In this document: piece by piece, positions 53,286 through 61,938 of the stretch
How positions within the stretch are numbered: position 1 is the stretch's first letter
Layout: each line of letters starts with the position of its first letter
Source of the DNA: Tenuifilum thalassicum
GTDB lineage: Bacteria; Bacteroidota; Bacteroidia; Bacteroidales; Tenuifilaceae
Direction of reading: 5' to 3'
Assembly: GCF_013265555.1 (NCBI RefSeq)
Contig: NZ_CP041345.1
Span: forward strand, 2,030,581 to 2,094,580
DNA: 64,000 nt
Position numbers and translations under genes: made by a program
The notes under the pieces: model-generated
Told to the model about the DNA's origin: nothing
The model's database searches: none
The model's input: the letters and a program-made list of their open reading frames with translations, nothing else

Positions 53286-54374
53286 ATGGATAATGCCGAA
53301 GTTCACCGTAAATACATGGCGCGTTGCCTTGAACTAGCACTTGGCGGACAAGGTAATGTGGCGCCAAACCCGTTGGTTGGTGCAGTTATTGTTCATAATG
53401 GTAAAATTATAGGCGAGGGCTTTCATGCCGTTTACGGGCAGGCGCATGCGGAGGTGAACGCCATAAACTCTGTACAAAACAAGGAGCTACTAAAAGAATC
53501 AACCTTATATGTTTCATTGGAACCCTGTTCGCATTATGGTAAAACCCCACCCTGCACCGAACGGATAATTGAGCATGAGATACCAAGAGTTGTTATTGCA
53601 ACAACCGACCCAAACCCCAAGGTGGCAGGTCGTGGCATTGAGGTTTTACGGAATAGCGGCAAAGAGGTAATTACCGGCGTACTTGAAGATGAGGCAAAAG
53701 AGCTGAACCGAAGGTTTATCACCTTTCATACAAAAAAGCGCCCCTACGTTATCCTAAAATGGGCGCAAACCATGGACGGATTCATTGATAAAATCCGCGA
53801 GGCCAATGAGCCCGTTGGCTCTAACTGGATTACTAACGAGCTGGCCCGCTCATTGGTTCACCGCTGGCGTAGCGAAGAGCAAGCCATAATTGTTGGAACC
53901 AACACAGTTGAAAAAGACAACCCCCGCTTAAATGTAAGAAACTGGAGCGGCCGCCCCCCTGTTCGAGTTGTTATTGACAGGAAGTTACGACTACCACTAA
54001 ACTCAAATGTATTTGACGGTAGTCAGCCAACACTTTTAATCACCGGGAACAACAGTAGTTCTCAAGCCCGAAAGCATGAATTCACTGGTATCGAAAATCT
54101 TGAGATAATCACCATTGATTTTGCCAAAGGGATTGAGAATCAAATCTTAAAAGAGCTTGCCGAACGCGATATTATCTCGGTAATCATTGAGGGTGGCGGT
54201 ATGGTTCTTAGTAGTTTCATTAAAAAGAACCTTTGGGATGAAGCCCGCATGTTTGTTGGAAACAAATTTTTTGGCGATGGAATAAAAGCCCCTACCCTTT
54301 CAGGCAAACTAATCTCTTATGACGAAATTGGCGATAGCAAACTTTTTGTCTACAGGAGAAGCAGACAGGGCTAA
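53286..54374 (+). CDS. ribD: Bifunctional riboflavin biosynthesis deaminase/reductase
   Basis: A 362-residue enzyme for two successive riboflavin steps: deamination of the pyrimidine, then reduction of the ribose side chain. The ATG at 53286 (MDNAEVHRKYMARC) fits the family and the -7 box just upstream. The N-terminal deaminase has zinc ligands in HAEVNAI and PCSHYGKTPPC (about 50-86). The C-terminal reductase (about 150-362) has ILKWAQTMDGFI and SVIIEGGGMVLSSF. Length equals typical RibD. The other rib genes are not nearby. Confidence 0.96.
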   Translation: MDNAEVHRKYMARCLELALGGQGNVAPNPLVGAVIVHNGKIIGEGFHAVYGQAHAEVNAINSVQNKELLKESTLYVSLEPCSHYGKTPPCTERIIEHEIPRVVIATTDPNPKVAGRGIEVLRNSGKEVITGVLEDEAKELNRRFITFHTKKRPYVILKWAQTMDGFIDKIREANEPVGSNWITNELARSLVHRWRSEEQAIIVGTNTVEKDNPRLNVRNWSGRPPVRVVIDRKLRLPLNSNVFDGSQPTLLITGNNSSSQARKHEFTGIENLEIITIDFAKGIENQILKELAERDIISVIIEGGGMVLSSFIKKNLWDEARMFVGNKFFGDGIKAPTLSGKLISYDEIGDSKLFVYRRSRQG

Positions 54375-54429
54375 CTTCATCAAATAAAAAAACTAGTTAA
54401 CTCCAACTAACTTCATCTATCTTTAGTGT

Positions 54430-54457
54430 TGTGGCATAAAGTTTGAATAATGCCACA
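54430..54457. repeat. Inverted repeat before the S41 peptidase gene
   Basis: TGTGGCAT (54430-54437) and ATGCCACA (54450-54457) form an eight-base inverted repeat with a 12-base spacer, 30 bases before the ATG. It could be an operator or a weak hairpin; there is no T run. Confidence 0.35.
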
Positions 54458-54486
54458 TTATATTTTTTGTACAAAATTTAAAAATC

Positions 54487-55896
54487 ATGAGTTTTAAAAA
54501 AGCCATATTAGCGCTATGCTTGATAGTTCCAGCTAAGTCATTTTCCCAAAGATGCAATTGCTACAACGATTTCATTTGGTTAAAAAACACATTTGAAAAA
54601 AACGATGCTGGTTTTGAATGGACAATTAACAAAAAAGGGGTTGAAACATATAATAATTTTAGCGATTCAATAACTTCAATAGCTAAAGTAACATCTGAAA
54701 TGACTTCTTGCGAAAACTTATTAAACGATTGGACAAAATTTTTCAGGAAAGGACACATTGGGATTTACTCAAACTCTACTGCTAGCAACACTCACAAACC
54801 AACCCTTGTATCAAAAACCATGGAGTGCAACACAAATGAGTTAAATAAAATTGAAAAAGGAATTCAAGGAATTTGGCAGATTGATTCCACATATGCACTT
54901 GGCATTACATTATTAAACGATAGTTCCAACCGAAAATATGTTGGCAGCATAGTTGAATCTAAAACACCTGAGTGGAAACAAGGAGAAATCAAAATTGAAT
55001 TTTTTGAAAACAATAATAAGTTAAAGGCCAATTACTACATGCGCGACCACTCATTTAATACATTTGATGTTGAACAGCTAAGCGATAACGAGCTAAAAGT
55101 TGGTTATATATATTTGGTTAGAAAAAGTAAAATGAATAGCATTGACCCTTTAGAGTCAGAAATACTTTTTACTGACCAATGCAAAGTAGTTGAGCTTTCA
55201 AATAAAACAATGCTTATTAGAATACCATCGTTCGAGTATAGCCAGAAGCATCAAATTGACAAAGCCATCTCAAAGAATCTTAAAGCCATAACAAGCCACG
55301 AGAACCTGATAATTGATTTAAGGGACAATGGAGGTGGAGCCGATAATAGTTTTAGCAGCTTAGTTCCATTAATCTACACAAATCCTATTCAATATCATTC
55401 AGTAGAGTTCTTGGCCACGCCTCTTAACATTGAATCCTTTAAAGGCATGAACAGCTCTTTTTTGGCCAGAATCCTAATCAGGAAATACATAAAAAAACTA
55501 GAAAGAAACCCCGGACAATATGTGAATCTTTTTGATGATGAAATCATTACTGTAAAACAAAAAAAGATATACAAAAATCCATCAAAAATTTATGTTTTAG
55601 TAAACGAAGGCTGTGCTAGTTCAACAGAACAGTTCATTTTAGAAGCAAAACAAAGTTCAAAAGTGAAAATTGTTGGGACAAACACCTTTGGTGCACTTGA
55701 TGTTTCAAATGTAACTACAATAAATTCACCCGATAGCTTATTTACATTAATCTATTCAATGTCTAGAACCCTTGCTCCTCAAAATGAACGAATAGATGGC
55801 ATCGGTATTAAACCTGATATAATAATACCAAGAACAGTAATGCGTCTTGAATGGATAAAGTTTGCTAAGGGAAAAATTGAAGCAGAACAAAATTAG
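54487..55896 (+). CDS. Secreted S41-family peptidase
   Basis: A 469-residue exported protein with a signal peptide (ending AKSFSQ). The C-terminal half is an S41 (tail-specific protease) domain: DLRDNGGGADNSF (about 280-292), and the nucleophile Ser in NEGCASSTEQF (about 373-383). A second conserved Lys about 25 residues later forms the Ser/Lys dyad in this family. No PDZ domain is evident, and the N-terminal half has no recognised domain. It probably cleaves peptides in the periplasm. It stands alone. Confidence 0.83.
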   Translation: MSFKKAILALCLIVPAKSFSQRCNCYNDFIWLKNTFEKNDAGFEWTINKKGVETYNNFSDSITSIAKVTSEMTSCENLLNDWTKFFRKGHIGIYSNSTASNTHKPTLVSKTMECNTNELNKIEKGIQGIWQIDSTYALGITLLNDSSNRKYVGSIVESKTPEWKQGEIKIEFFENNNKLKANYYMRDHSFNTFDVEQLSDNELKVGYIYLVRKSKMNSIDPLESEILFTDQCKVVELSNKTMLIRIPSFEYSQKHQIDKAISKNLKAITSHENLIIDLRDNGGGADNSFSSLVPLIYTNPIQYHSVEFLATPLNIESFKGMNSSFLARILIRKYIKKLERNPGQYVNLFDDEIITVKQKKIYKNPSKIYVLVNEGCASSTEQFILEAKQSSKVKIVGTNTFGALDVSNVTTINSPDSLFTLIYSMSRTLAPQNERIDGIGIKPDIIIPRTVMRLEWIKFAKGKIEAEQN

Positions 55897-56013
55897 CGCA
55901 CTTAACCTTGAAGGTTAAGAACTTGAACATGGTTGATTTGTGCTTGAAGTAGATAAATTACCTTATCGCAACTGCACAATCCCAAGCCATTAACATTAAA
56001 GGCAAATATTTAA

Positions 56014-57276
56014 CTAATCGGCAATGATTGCTGCTTCCTTAACTATCTTCGACTTTCTTGCGAAAAGCACAAGGGCTACTACACACAGCACTCCAGAAAT
56101 AGACAACGTAAGCTGTACTCCTATTGAAGGGCTGATTGCACCCAAAAGCAAACTCCCAATAGGAGTTATTCCCATAAACGACAGGCCATATAAAGCAACC
56201 ACTCTACCTCTCATCTTTTCGTCAACAATATGCTGTAATAAAGTATTAACTGCAGCAAACTGAACAATCATACCAAAACCGATAAAGAAAATTACAGCGA
56301 GAGATATTAAAGGAATATTTGATAATGAAAAGACAAATATTCCAACACTAAAAATGGCAGATGCAAAAAGAATATCTTTAGGTAAATCTTTTATTCCTTT
56401 CCTAGAAGCCAGGTAAAACGCCCCCAGTAGAGCACCAGCACCTAGAGCCCCAGTTAGAAAACCTAACATCTGTGAATCACCTCTTAAGATATCACGTGCA
56501 AAAACGGGAAGGAACACCTGAAATGGCAAGCCTATAAACCCGATTGCTGATATTAGCAACAATAAGTTTCGTATTGCCTGATTTTTAAACGAATACCTTA
56601 TACCTTCGGTCAGCTCTTGGAGCACTGACCCCTTGCTGCGCTTCACTATGCGTGACGCAACCCTCATGGCCAAAAGCGATGCAATGACTGCCATGAAGCT
56701 AACGCCGTTAATAAAAAAGCACCACCCCTCGCCAAACCATGCAATTAAGAAACCACCAATAGTTGGACCAATAAAACGGGCCGAGTTAATTAGTGTTGAG
56801 TTCAGGGCAATGGCATTCTGAAGTAAATCCTTTTCACCCACCATTTCGATAAGGAATGCATGTCGGAATGGTGTATCAAAAGCAAGGGCTAGCCCATTAA
56901 TCGCAGATATGAGAATTATTTGCCAAATTTGAATTAAACCTGTTAGACTCAATAATGCTAAAGTAAACGCCATTAACATTGAAAGAGTTTGTGTTCCAAC
57001 AAGCACCCTACGTCGATTTAACCTATCGGCATAAACACCTGCTATAGGAGTAAGAAAGAGTGATGGGATCTGACCAGCAAAGCCAACAGCACCAAGCAAA
57101 AAAGGGGAGTTTGTTAAGCGATAGATTAACCATCCCAAAGCAAGATTCTGAATGTATGTACCCATTAGGGATACAATCTGGCCGGAAAAAAACATTCGGA
57201 AGTTTGGGCTCTTCAACGCCCTAAACGCAAAGCCAACTCTTGTAAAATATGAACGAATATCGATAAACCGAAACAC
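56014..57276 (-). CDS. MFS exporter, EntS/DHA3-like
   Basis: A 420-residue membrane protein with 12 predicted helices. It begins FRALKSPNFRMFFSGQIVSLMG, the start of the EntS/DHA3 group of the major facilitator superfamily. The loop 2-3 motif GVYADRLNRRRVLV (about 80-93) fits G-x-x-x-D-R-x-G-R-R. These proteins export siderophores or drugs by proton antiport. No siderophore genes are near, so the substrate is open. It starts one base after the PAP2 gene stop on the same strand. Confidence 0.9.
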   Translation of the reverse strand: MFRFIDIRSYFTRVGFAFRALKSPNFRMFFSGQIVSLMGTYIQNLALGWLIYRLTNSPFLLGAVGFAGQIPSLFLTPIAGVYADRLNRRRVLVGTQTLSMLMAFTLALLSLTGLIQIWQIILISAINGLALAFDTPFRHAFLIEMVGEKDLLQNAIALNSTLINSARFIGPTIGGFLIAWFGEGWCFFINGVSFMAVIASLLAMRVASRIVKRSKGSVLQELTEGIRYSFKNQAIRNLLLLISAIGFIGLPFQVFLPVFARDILRGDSQMLGFLTGALGAGALLGAFYLASRKGIKDLPKDILFASAIFSVGIFVFSLSNIPLISLAVIFFIGFGMIVQFAAVNTLLQHIVDEKMRGRVVALYGLSFMGITPIGSLLLGAISPSIGVQLTLSISGVLCVVALVLFARKSKIVKEAAIIAD

Positions 57277-57277
57277 C

Positions 57278-58039
57278 TCAAAATAGCATTTTGAATCTTA
57301 GACCCTTGCTTTTTGAGTCATAATATGGCGAAACAAGCGCCACAACCTTTTTAGTTTTGTTCTTCTTAAACTTTAAACGTTCAAAAGCAAAATAGCTGAT
57401 TTTGGTGCTAAGTATACCTATACCCGCACCAGCCACCACATCGGTAACCCAATGCTTATTGTTTATTACCCTGGCAAAACCTATTGTACTGGCTACAAGA
57501 TAACCTGAAACGCCTATCCAAATAGAATGGTCCTTGTATTCCTGCCACAAAAATTCCGCTCCGGAAAAGGCAAGTGTTGTGTGCCCCGATGGGAATGAAT
57601 TGGTTGCACTGCTATCGGGTCGCATTACGTTTGTTGTGTACTTTAATGTCTGAACAACAGCGGTTTGCAGCAAAAAAGAACCCGTTAGAACCGCTGTTCT
57701 ATCCCAAAAGGAATGCTTAGCCTTTAAACCTGCATCATCCAATATGTAAACCGCCAAACCAGGAGCGTACTGAAAATAGTCGTCAGCACGATACTTGGTA
57801 TTTATATGCTCCAACACCTCGCTCCTTATTCCCAAATTCCAACTCTTTAGATGGGGATTATCAAAACCAATTATACCGTAACTAATTAACACGGCAGGAA
57901 TTATTGTATTCCGAAACTTTAAATCGTACTCGTATTCAAAATTCCTTTTGTTTAACGGTAATGTATCGGAATTCTGAGCTACAAGATTAATTGACAATAA
58001 GAGTAAAACAAAAAATAAAATTATCCGATTGGCTTTCAT
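57278..58039 (-). CDS. PAP2-family phosphatase
   Basis: A 253-residue protein from the ATG giving MKANRIILFF, which begins a signal sequence; the frame is open 14 codons upstream. The three acid-phosphatase motifs are complete: KYTTNVMRP, FPSGHTTLAFSGAE and ARVINNKHWVTDVVAG. It is of the type 2 phosphatidic acid phosphatase superfamily and would dephosphorylate a lipid phosphate, such as undecaprenyl pyrophosphate or phosphatidylglycerol phosphate, at the membrane surface. It precedes the MFS gene by one base, so the two are co-transcribed. Confidence 0.9.
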   Translation of the reverse strand: MKANRIILFFVLLLLSINLVAQNSDTLPLNKRNFEYEYDLKFRNTIIPAVLISYGIIGFDNPHLKSWNLGIRSEVLEHINTKYRADDYFQYAPGLAVYILDDAGLKAKHSFWDRTAVLTGSFLLQTAVVQTLKYTTNVMRPDSSATNSFPSGHTTLAFSGAEFLWQEYKDHSIWIGVSGYLVASTIGFARVINNKHWVTDVVAGAGIGILSTKISYFAFERLKFKKNKTKKVVALVSPYYDSKSKGLRFKMLF

Positions 58040-58058
58040 CTTTTCATTTGTGGAATTG

Positions 58059-58066
58059 CAAAAATA
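58059..58066 (-). promoter_or_regulatory. Bacteroidota -7 box TATTTTTG
   Basis: TAnnTTTG on the minus strand, 19 bases upstream of the chosen PAP2 ATG; supports the shorter start. Confidence 0.5.
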
Positions 58067-58081
58067 TGTTTTTCGATACAA

Positions 58082-58432
58082 CTTTGAAACTTTTTCACCA
58101 CTGAGTTTGTGACATATATCAAAAAAATAACCCTCAGCTATACACTGCTTAAGGATTACACCTACTACTACGCTTAAAATTAATTCGATTTAAACACCTA
58201 AATCTTACGCACACCCGCTATCTCACAGCAATCCACAAAATTAACAAAGTGAATCCCGGAGCACTACAGGCATTTGCCTATGCAATAACAGAAAGCATTT
58301 TTGCTATAAATCAGCAATATAGAGTTTCTTAGTAAAAACAAATTATCAAATCCACGAATGTCGTTAAGAATCCTTTTAGAAAGATTAAACAAAACTTAAA
58401 CCTGACAAAAGTCAATATTGATTATCTTTGCT
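58082..58432. other. Gene-free stretch
   Basis: About 350 bases between the divergent PAP2 and mgsA genes. I see no gene, tRNA, tandem repeat or clear hairpin in it. Confidence 0.6.
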
Positions 58433-58440
58433 AAGAAAAA
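58433..58440 (+). promoter_or_regulatory. Bacteroidota -7 box TATCTTTG
   Basis: TAnnTTTG match nine bases upstream of the methylglyoxal synthase ATG, implying an almost leaderless transcript. Confidence 0.5.
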
Positions 58441-58449
58441 TTCAAACCT

Positions 58450-58914
58450 ATGAGCACACAAAAGACTATTGCCCTTGTGGCCCATGATAATCGTAAACGC
58501 GACCTTGTAGAATGGGTTGAATGGAATTGGGCCAAACTACTTAACCATAGACTTATCTGTACCGGGACAACCGGACGTTTAGTTGAAGAGGCACTGATAA
58601 AGATGAAGAATGATGCGGGCGACCATTTGCAGCTAACCCGGCTCAAATCCGGGCCACTTGGCGGAGACCAGCAGCTTGGAGCTAAAATTGCAGAGGGCGA
58701 AATTGATATCCTAATTTTCTTTTGGGACCCCATGCAACCACAACCTCACGACGTGGATGTTAAAGCGCTTCTTCGCATTGCTACGGTTTATAATATTCCA
58801 ACTGCCACCAACCGTTCAACTGCCGATTATCTTATAAGTTCACCCCTTCTTGAGCATGAGTACAAACCCGTTGTTAAGGACTATAGCAAATACATAAATC
58901 GAAAGGTTTACTAA
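58450..58914 (+). CDS. mgsA: Methylglyoxal synthase
   Basis: A 154-residue enzyme that converts dihydroxyacetone phosphate to methylglyoxal and phosphate, a bypass when sugar phosphates build up. Motifs are ALVAHDNRKRDLVEWV (about 10-25), TGTTGRLVEEAL, the phosphate-binding KSGPLGGDQQLG (about 62-73), and FFWDPMQPQPHDVDVKALLR with the catalytic Asp/His. The length matches E. coli MgsA (152). Two small genes follow on the same strand at gaps of 12 and 14 bases. Confidence 0.96.
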   Translation: MSTQKTIALVAHDNRKRDLVEWVEWNWAKLLNHRLICTGTTGRLVEEALIKMKNDAGDHLQLTRLKSGPLGGDQQLGAKIAEGEIDILIFFWDPMQPQPHDVDVKALLRIATVYNIPTATNRSTADYLISSPLLEHEYKPVVKDYSKYINRKVY

Positions 58915-58926
58915 TAAAGTTTAGCC

Positions 58927-59220
58927 ATGAACAGGGAAGAGTATCGCGAAAAGGTTAAAAAGTCTATTGATGAAATTTTTGACCAAATCGACAAACTCTC
59001 AGCTAAGGCTGAAAATGCTTCAGGAAAAGTTAGGCAGGAGTTTGAGGGAAGAATTAGAGAGCTAGAGCAACTCCGTGACCAAATGGTTGAAAAAATGGAA
59101 AAGTTTGCCGACTCCACCGACAGCAAATGGGAAGAGGTTAAGGAAACCGTAAACTCAAGCCTCGATTCTTTCAAAGAAGGTTTTAAGAAGTTGGGGTCAA
59201 TTTTTGAGAAAAAGGAATAA
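58927..59220 (+). CDS. Small coiled-coil protein
   Basis: A 97-residue soluble, highly charged protein that is almost all helix. A heptad pattern runs through residues 5-65 (YREKVKKSIDEIFDQIDKLSAKAE, then FEGRIRELEQLRDQMVEKMEKFA). There is no signal peptide. I do not recognise a family; it resembles short coiled-coil proteins annotated as hypothetical or apolipoprotein-like. It lies 12 bases after mgsA and 14 before a small membrane protein, so the three may form one operon. Confidence 0.65.
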   Translation: MNREEYREKVKKSIDEIFDQIDKLSAKAENASGKVRQEFEGRIRELEQLRDQMVEKMEKFADSTDSKWEEVKETVNSSLDSFKEGFKKLGSIFEKKE

Positions 59221-59234
59221 CAAAAAAACTACTA

Positions 59235-59432
59235 ATGAAAGAATTTGCTCTTTATGCAGGTATAGCCATGCTTTTATTGGCATGGCTAATTGTTTTTATC
59301 GACATTCTAAAACACAAATTTCCAAACAGGGGTTTATGGATTATGTTTTGCATAACCACTCCCCCATTAACCGTGCTGTTTTACCCTTTGGTAAGAAAGT
59401 ATCTTTTGAAGCAGAAGGAGAAAAGGGGTTAA
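59235..59432 (+). CDS. Small membrane protein
   Basis: A 65-residue protein with two predicted membrane helices (about 5-24 and 34-52) and a basic C-terminus (RKYLLKQKEKRG), which puts both ends in the cytoplasm. It resembles the short phospholipase D-N-terminal-like (PLDc_N) membrane domain found free in many bacteria, but the match is too short to be certain. It is the third gene of the mgsA cluster. A longer frame in another phase overlaps it and is not credible as a protein. Confidence 0.6.
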   Translation: MKEFALYAGIAMLLLAWLIVFIDILKHKFPNRGLWIMFCITTPPLTVLFYPLVRKYLLKQKEKRG

Positions 59433-59439
59433 TTACAAA

Positions 59440-59886
59440 TTACTTATCGCTTTCCAACTTGAATCTGATTCTTACGACCCCATTGTTAAAATCGGTTGAG
59501 ATTATTCTAAATCGACCAATTTCTCTTGTATTAGCGACATGCGGGCCTATGCATGCACATGCATCATAATCACCTACTCTTACCACCCTTATGGTGTCGG
59601 GAGCATCGGGCGGGAGTTTGCTCAAATCAAGAAATTTAATAGCATCAGCCTTAAGGGCAAACTCTTCGGTAACATCAAGTTCTTGATTAATAACTTCATT
59701 TACCGCTTTTTCAATCTTTTCAACCTCATCCTGACTTAACGCATGGGATATCCTATAATCGCATTTCGATTTCTTTTTTTCCACATGGCTACTAAATGCT
59801 CTCCCACAATTATAAAACCGAACCATGGTTTGGTTTAAAATGTGCTCGGCAGTATGCATGCGAGGGTCGTAATTCTTTTCACTCAT
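59440..59886 (-). CDS. AlaX-like tRNA editing domain protein
   Basis: A 148-residue stand-alone homologue of the alanyl-tRNA synthetase editing (second additional) domain, which removes Ser or Gly from mischarged tRNA-Ala. The first zinc/active-site motif HTAEHIL (H12, H16) is intact. The second reads CACIGPHVANTREIG, where most AlaX have C-G-G-T-H-V; the Cys and His ligands are kept but the central residues differ. It has no synthetase core. It converges with the mgsA cluster (gap seven bases). Trans-editing is the likely role, with the altered motif as a reservation. Confidence 0.8.
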   Translation of the reverse strand: MSEKNYDPRMHTAEHILNQTMVRFYNCGRAFSSHVEKKKSKCDYRISHALSQDEVEKIEKAVNEVINQELDVTEEFALKADAIKFLDLSKLPPDAPDTIRVVRVGDYDACACIGPHVANTREIGRFRIISTDFNNGVVRIRFKLESDK

Positions 59887-59975
59887 AGCTACAATCTTTT
59901 TAGCAAAAATAGGTTTAATAGATAAAAAACAAGTTCCATTAACAAAGAATGAACATCAACAATTGATAAATAGAT

Positions 59976-59983
59976 TACTTTTG
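59976..59983 (+). promoter_or_regulatory. Bacteroidota -7 box TACTTTTG
   Basis: TAnnTTTG match 17 bases upstream of the EamA gene ATG. Confidence 0.5.
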
Positions 59984-60000
59984 CAAATATTTTCACGGAT

Positions 60001-60894
60001 ATGTTTGAACTCTCGAAAAAAAGGTGGCAGTGGGCTGCCATGATGTTCATGGCCTTTGTTTGGGGTGCATCGTTCATACTCATGAAGCGTGGCCTCGATG
60101 CTCTCACATACATTCAAGTTGCTGCACTTCGCATTTTTATTAGTTTCATCCTTTTACTACCCCTTGCCATTAAGAACCTAAAACTGGTTAACCGGAAAAA
60201 TTTCCTTCCTCTTTTAGGATGTGGGTTAATAGGTAATTTTTTTCCAGCCTTTTTATTCACTCTTTCTGAAACTCAGATTTCTAGTTCGCTTGCTGGAATA
60301 CTAAACAGTTTGACACCTTTCTTTACTGTAATTGCAGGTGTATGGCTTTTCAAACATAAACCCAACAAGTTCCAGATTACCGGGGTTATTATTGGATTTA
60401 TTGGCGCCGCACTTCTAATCACTAATGGAAAATTCAACTCTTTTGGACACATTAATGTTTATGCCCTGTTTGTGGTACTGGCTACCTTCTTTTATGGCAT
60501 AAACTCTAACCTTATTCGATTTAAACTTGTAGGCCTTAATGGTATTCAGATAACCTCGCTGATTTTCTTTTTCATAGGACCTTTAGCTGGTATAATTCTC
60601 CCTTTTACAAATTTCACCGCCGCATTCCAATCGCCCTATTTCTGGAGCAGCATGCTGGCAACATTTACGCTGGCTGCATTTGGTTCGGTAATCACACTAT
60701 TCGTATTTAACAACCTGATACACTATACAAGCGCAATATTTGCATCATCGGTTACATACATAATTCCGTTTTTTGCATTGGTTTGGGGAATAATTGATGG
60801 CGAACACATTGGTGTAATTCACATAACCGCCATGATTATAATACTGATAGGCGTTTACCTATCAAGCCTTAAACGAAAGCCTAAGATATTATAG
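60001..60894 (+). CDS. EamA-family drug/metabolite transporter
   Basis: A 297-residue membrane protein with ten predicted helices in two EamA repeats (about 10-140 and 150-290). Typical parts are FVWGASFILMKRGLDAL at the start of repeat 1 and the family-typical ALLITNGKF end of repeat 1. The second repeat ends IILIGVYLSSLKRKPK. The group exports amino acids, nucleotides or drugs; the substrate cannot be read from sequence. It stands alone. Confidence 0.9.
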   Translation: MFELSKKRWQWAAMMFMAFVWGASFILMKRGLDALTYIQVAALRIFISFILLLPLAIKNLKLVNRKNFLPLLGCGLIGNFFPAFLFTLSETQISSSLAGILNSLTPFFTVIAGVWLFKHKPNKFQITGVIIGFIGAALLITNGKFNSFGHINVYALFVVLATFFYGINSNLIRFKLVGLNGIQITSLIFFFIGPLAGIILPFTNFTAAFQSPYFWSSMLATFTLAAFGSVITLFVFNNLIHYTSAIFASSVTYIIPFFALVWGIIDGEHIGVIHITAMIIILIGVYLSSLKRKPKIL

Positions 60895-60913
60895 AATAGA
60901 AAGTAAGCGCTAC

Positions 60914-61489
60914 TTACTCTTTTGATAATTGCTGTAACCTTTCCACCTGCTTTTTGCTAAACCTAAATGTATAAGGTTGATATCCAAAATATGTTCTTAA
61001 CTCTATATCTGTAGCGTTTTTGAACTCTTCAACAACTTTTTTGGGGAGTGGAGTCACAAAAACATCAAAGTATTTTGTTTCGGATGAAACATTTGGCAGC
61101 GCGTTATCTATCTGAATGGTGTCGTTAATACTCAAACTGGAATAACTTGTATTTGTGCTAGTCTGGGATGATGTATTGATTCTTCCATTTTTCAGCTCAA
61201 ACCTCTCACCATTAATTTTAATGTATGATTTATTAGCAAGTGGGAGTTTGGGCCTTTTACTCTCAACAGTCCAGTAAATCAAGGTGCTATCAAAGTTTGA
61301 ACTGTAGTTTCGCTCAAAAGTAATTTCAGTGATATTGTTTCTTACCTTACGCTCCTTTGGATAGCGCTTTATCTGGTAAGTAATTCGCTTACAGTTTCTA
61401 AAACTATCATCAACAGCCTTGTATGGTCTCCATACATGAGTTGAGCACGAGGTAAGCAGCATGAAGATTAATAAAATATCGCGTTTCAT
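60914..61489 (-). CDS. Putative lipoprotein of unknown function
   Basis: A 191-residue exported protein with a short signal sequence and lipobox LLTS-C (Cys15). The mature part is rich in Ser, Thr and Lys with alternating strands (for example KSYIKINGERFELKNGRI near 105). I do not recognise a domain. It converges with the EamA gene and is 54 bases from the thioesterase gene on the same strand. It is likely attached to the periplasmic face of a membrane. Confidence 0.65.
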   Translation of the reverse strand: MKRDILLIFMLLTSCSTHVWRPYKAVDDSFRNCKRITYQIKRYPKERKVRNNITEITFERNYSSNFDSTLIYWTVESKRPKLPLANKSYIKINGERFELKNGRINTSSQTSTNTSYSSLSINDTIQIDNALPNVSSETKYFDVFVTPLPKKVVEEFKNATDIELRTYFGYQPYTFRFSKKQVERLQQLSKE

Positions 61490-61542
61490 AATTTTGAATA
61501 TTTTTTTTAATCAAATGTGCAATCATTATGCCATAACATATG

Positions 61543-61938
61543 CTAAAACCTTTCAAATCCAGGGATGCTATCAATTTTTATAGGACGACCATTTTTCAAT
61601 CCTACTCCTATAACTTTTGCCTTTACTGCAATCTTCTGCTCAGGTAGTTTAACCACCTCCTGCTCGAAAATCATCCTTAAGAACCCCTCCTTATGCGCAT
61701 TTAGCCTAACAATAAATTTATCACCACTGGTGAGGGAATATTTGTAGTCAATTTCGATGCGGGATACAACCAGGTCAATTCCCTCATCGTGCAGCTTGGC
61801 AAAATCGATTCCCTTGCTCAACAAAAACTTATGGCGGGTATGCTCAAGGTAATTAAGGTAACGAGCATTGTTTACAATTCCCTGCAGGTCGCATTCGTAG
61901 TCCCTGACTTCAAACTCTAACTCAAAAGTGTTCGTCAT
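61543..61938 (-). CDS. Hot-dog-fold acyl-CoA thioesterase (YbgC/4HBT-like)
   Basis: A 131-residue single hot-dog domain of normal length. The active-site segment is RDYECDLQGIVNNARYLNYLEHTRHKFL (D-x-x-x-x-x-V-x-N-x-x-Y-L-x-Y); most YbgC-type enzymes have D-x-D-x-x-G-I/V at this place. It should hydrolyse acyl-CoA or acyl-ACP thioesters in the cytoplasm. A compact multi-stem structure lies at 61973-62063, 35 bases upstream of the ATG in the direction of transcription; it may be its leader. Confidence 0.87.
   Translation of the reverse strand: MTNTFELEFEVRDYECDLQGIVNNARYLNYLEHTRHKFLLSKGIDFAKLHDEGIDLVVSRIEIDYKYSLTSGDKFIVRLNAHKEGFLRMIFEQEVVKLPEQKIAVKAKVIGVGLKNGRPIKIDSIPGFERF

Noticed and set aside
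59204-59569. Open frame of 121 codons on the plus strand overlapping the small membrane protein and the AlaX-like gene
   Set aside because: Overlaps two better supported genes and shows no domain or signal.
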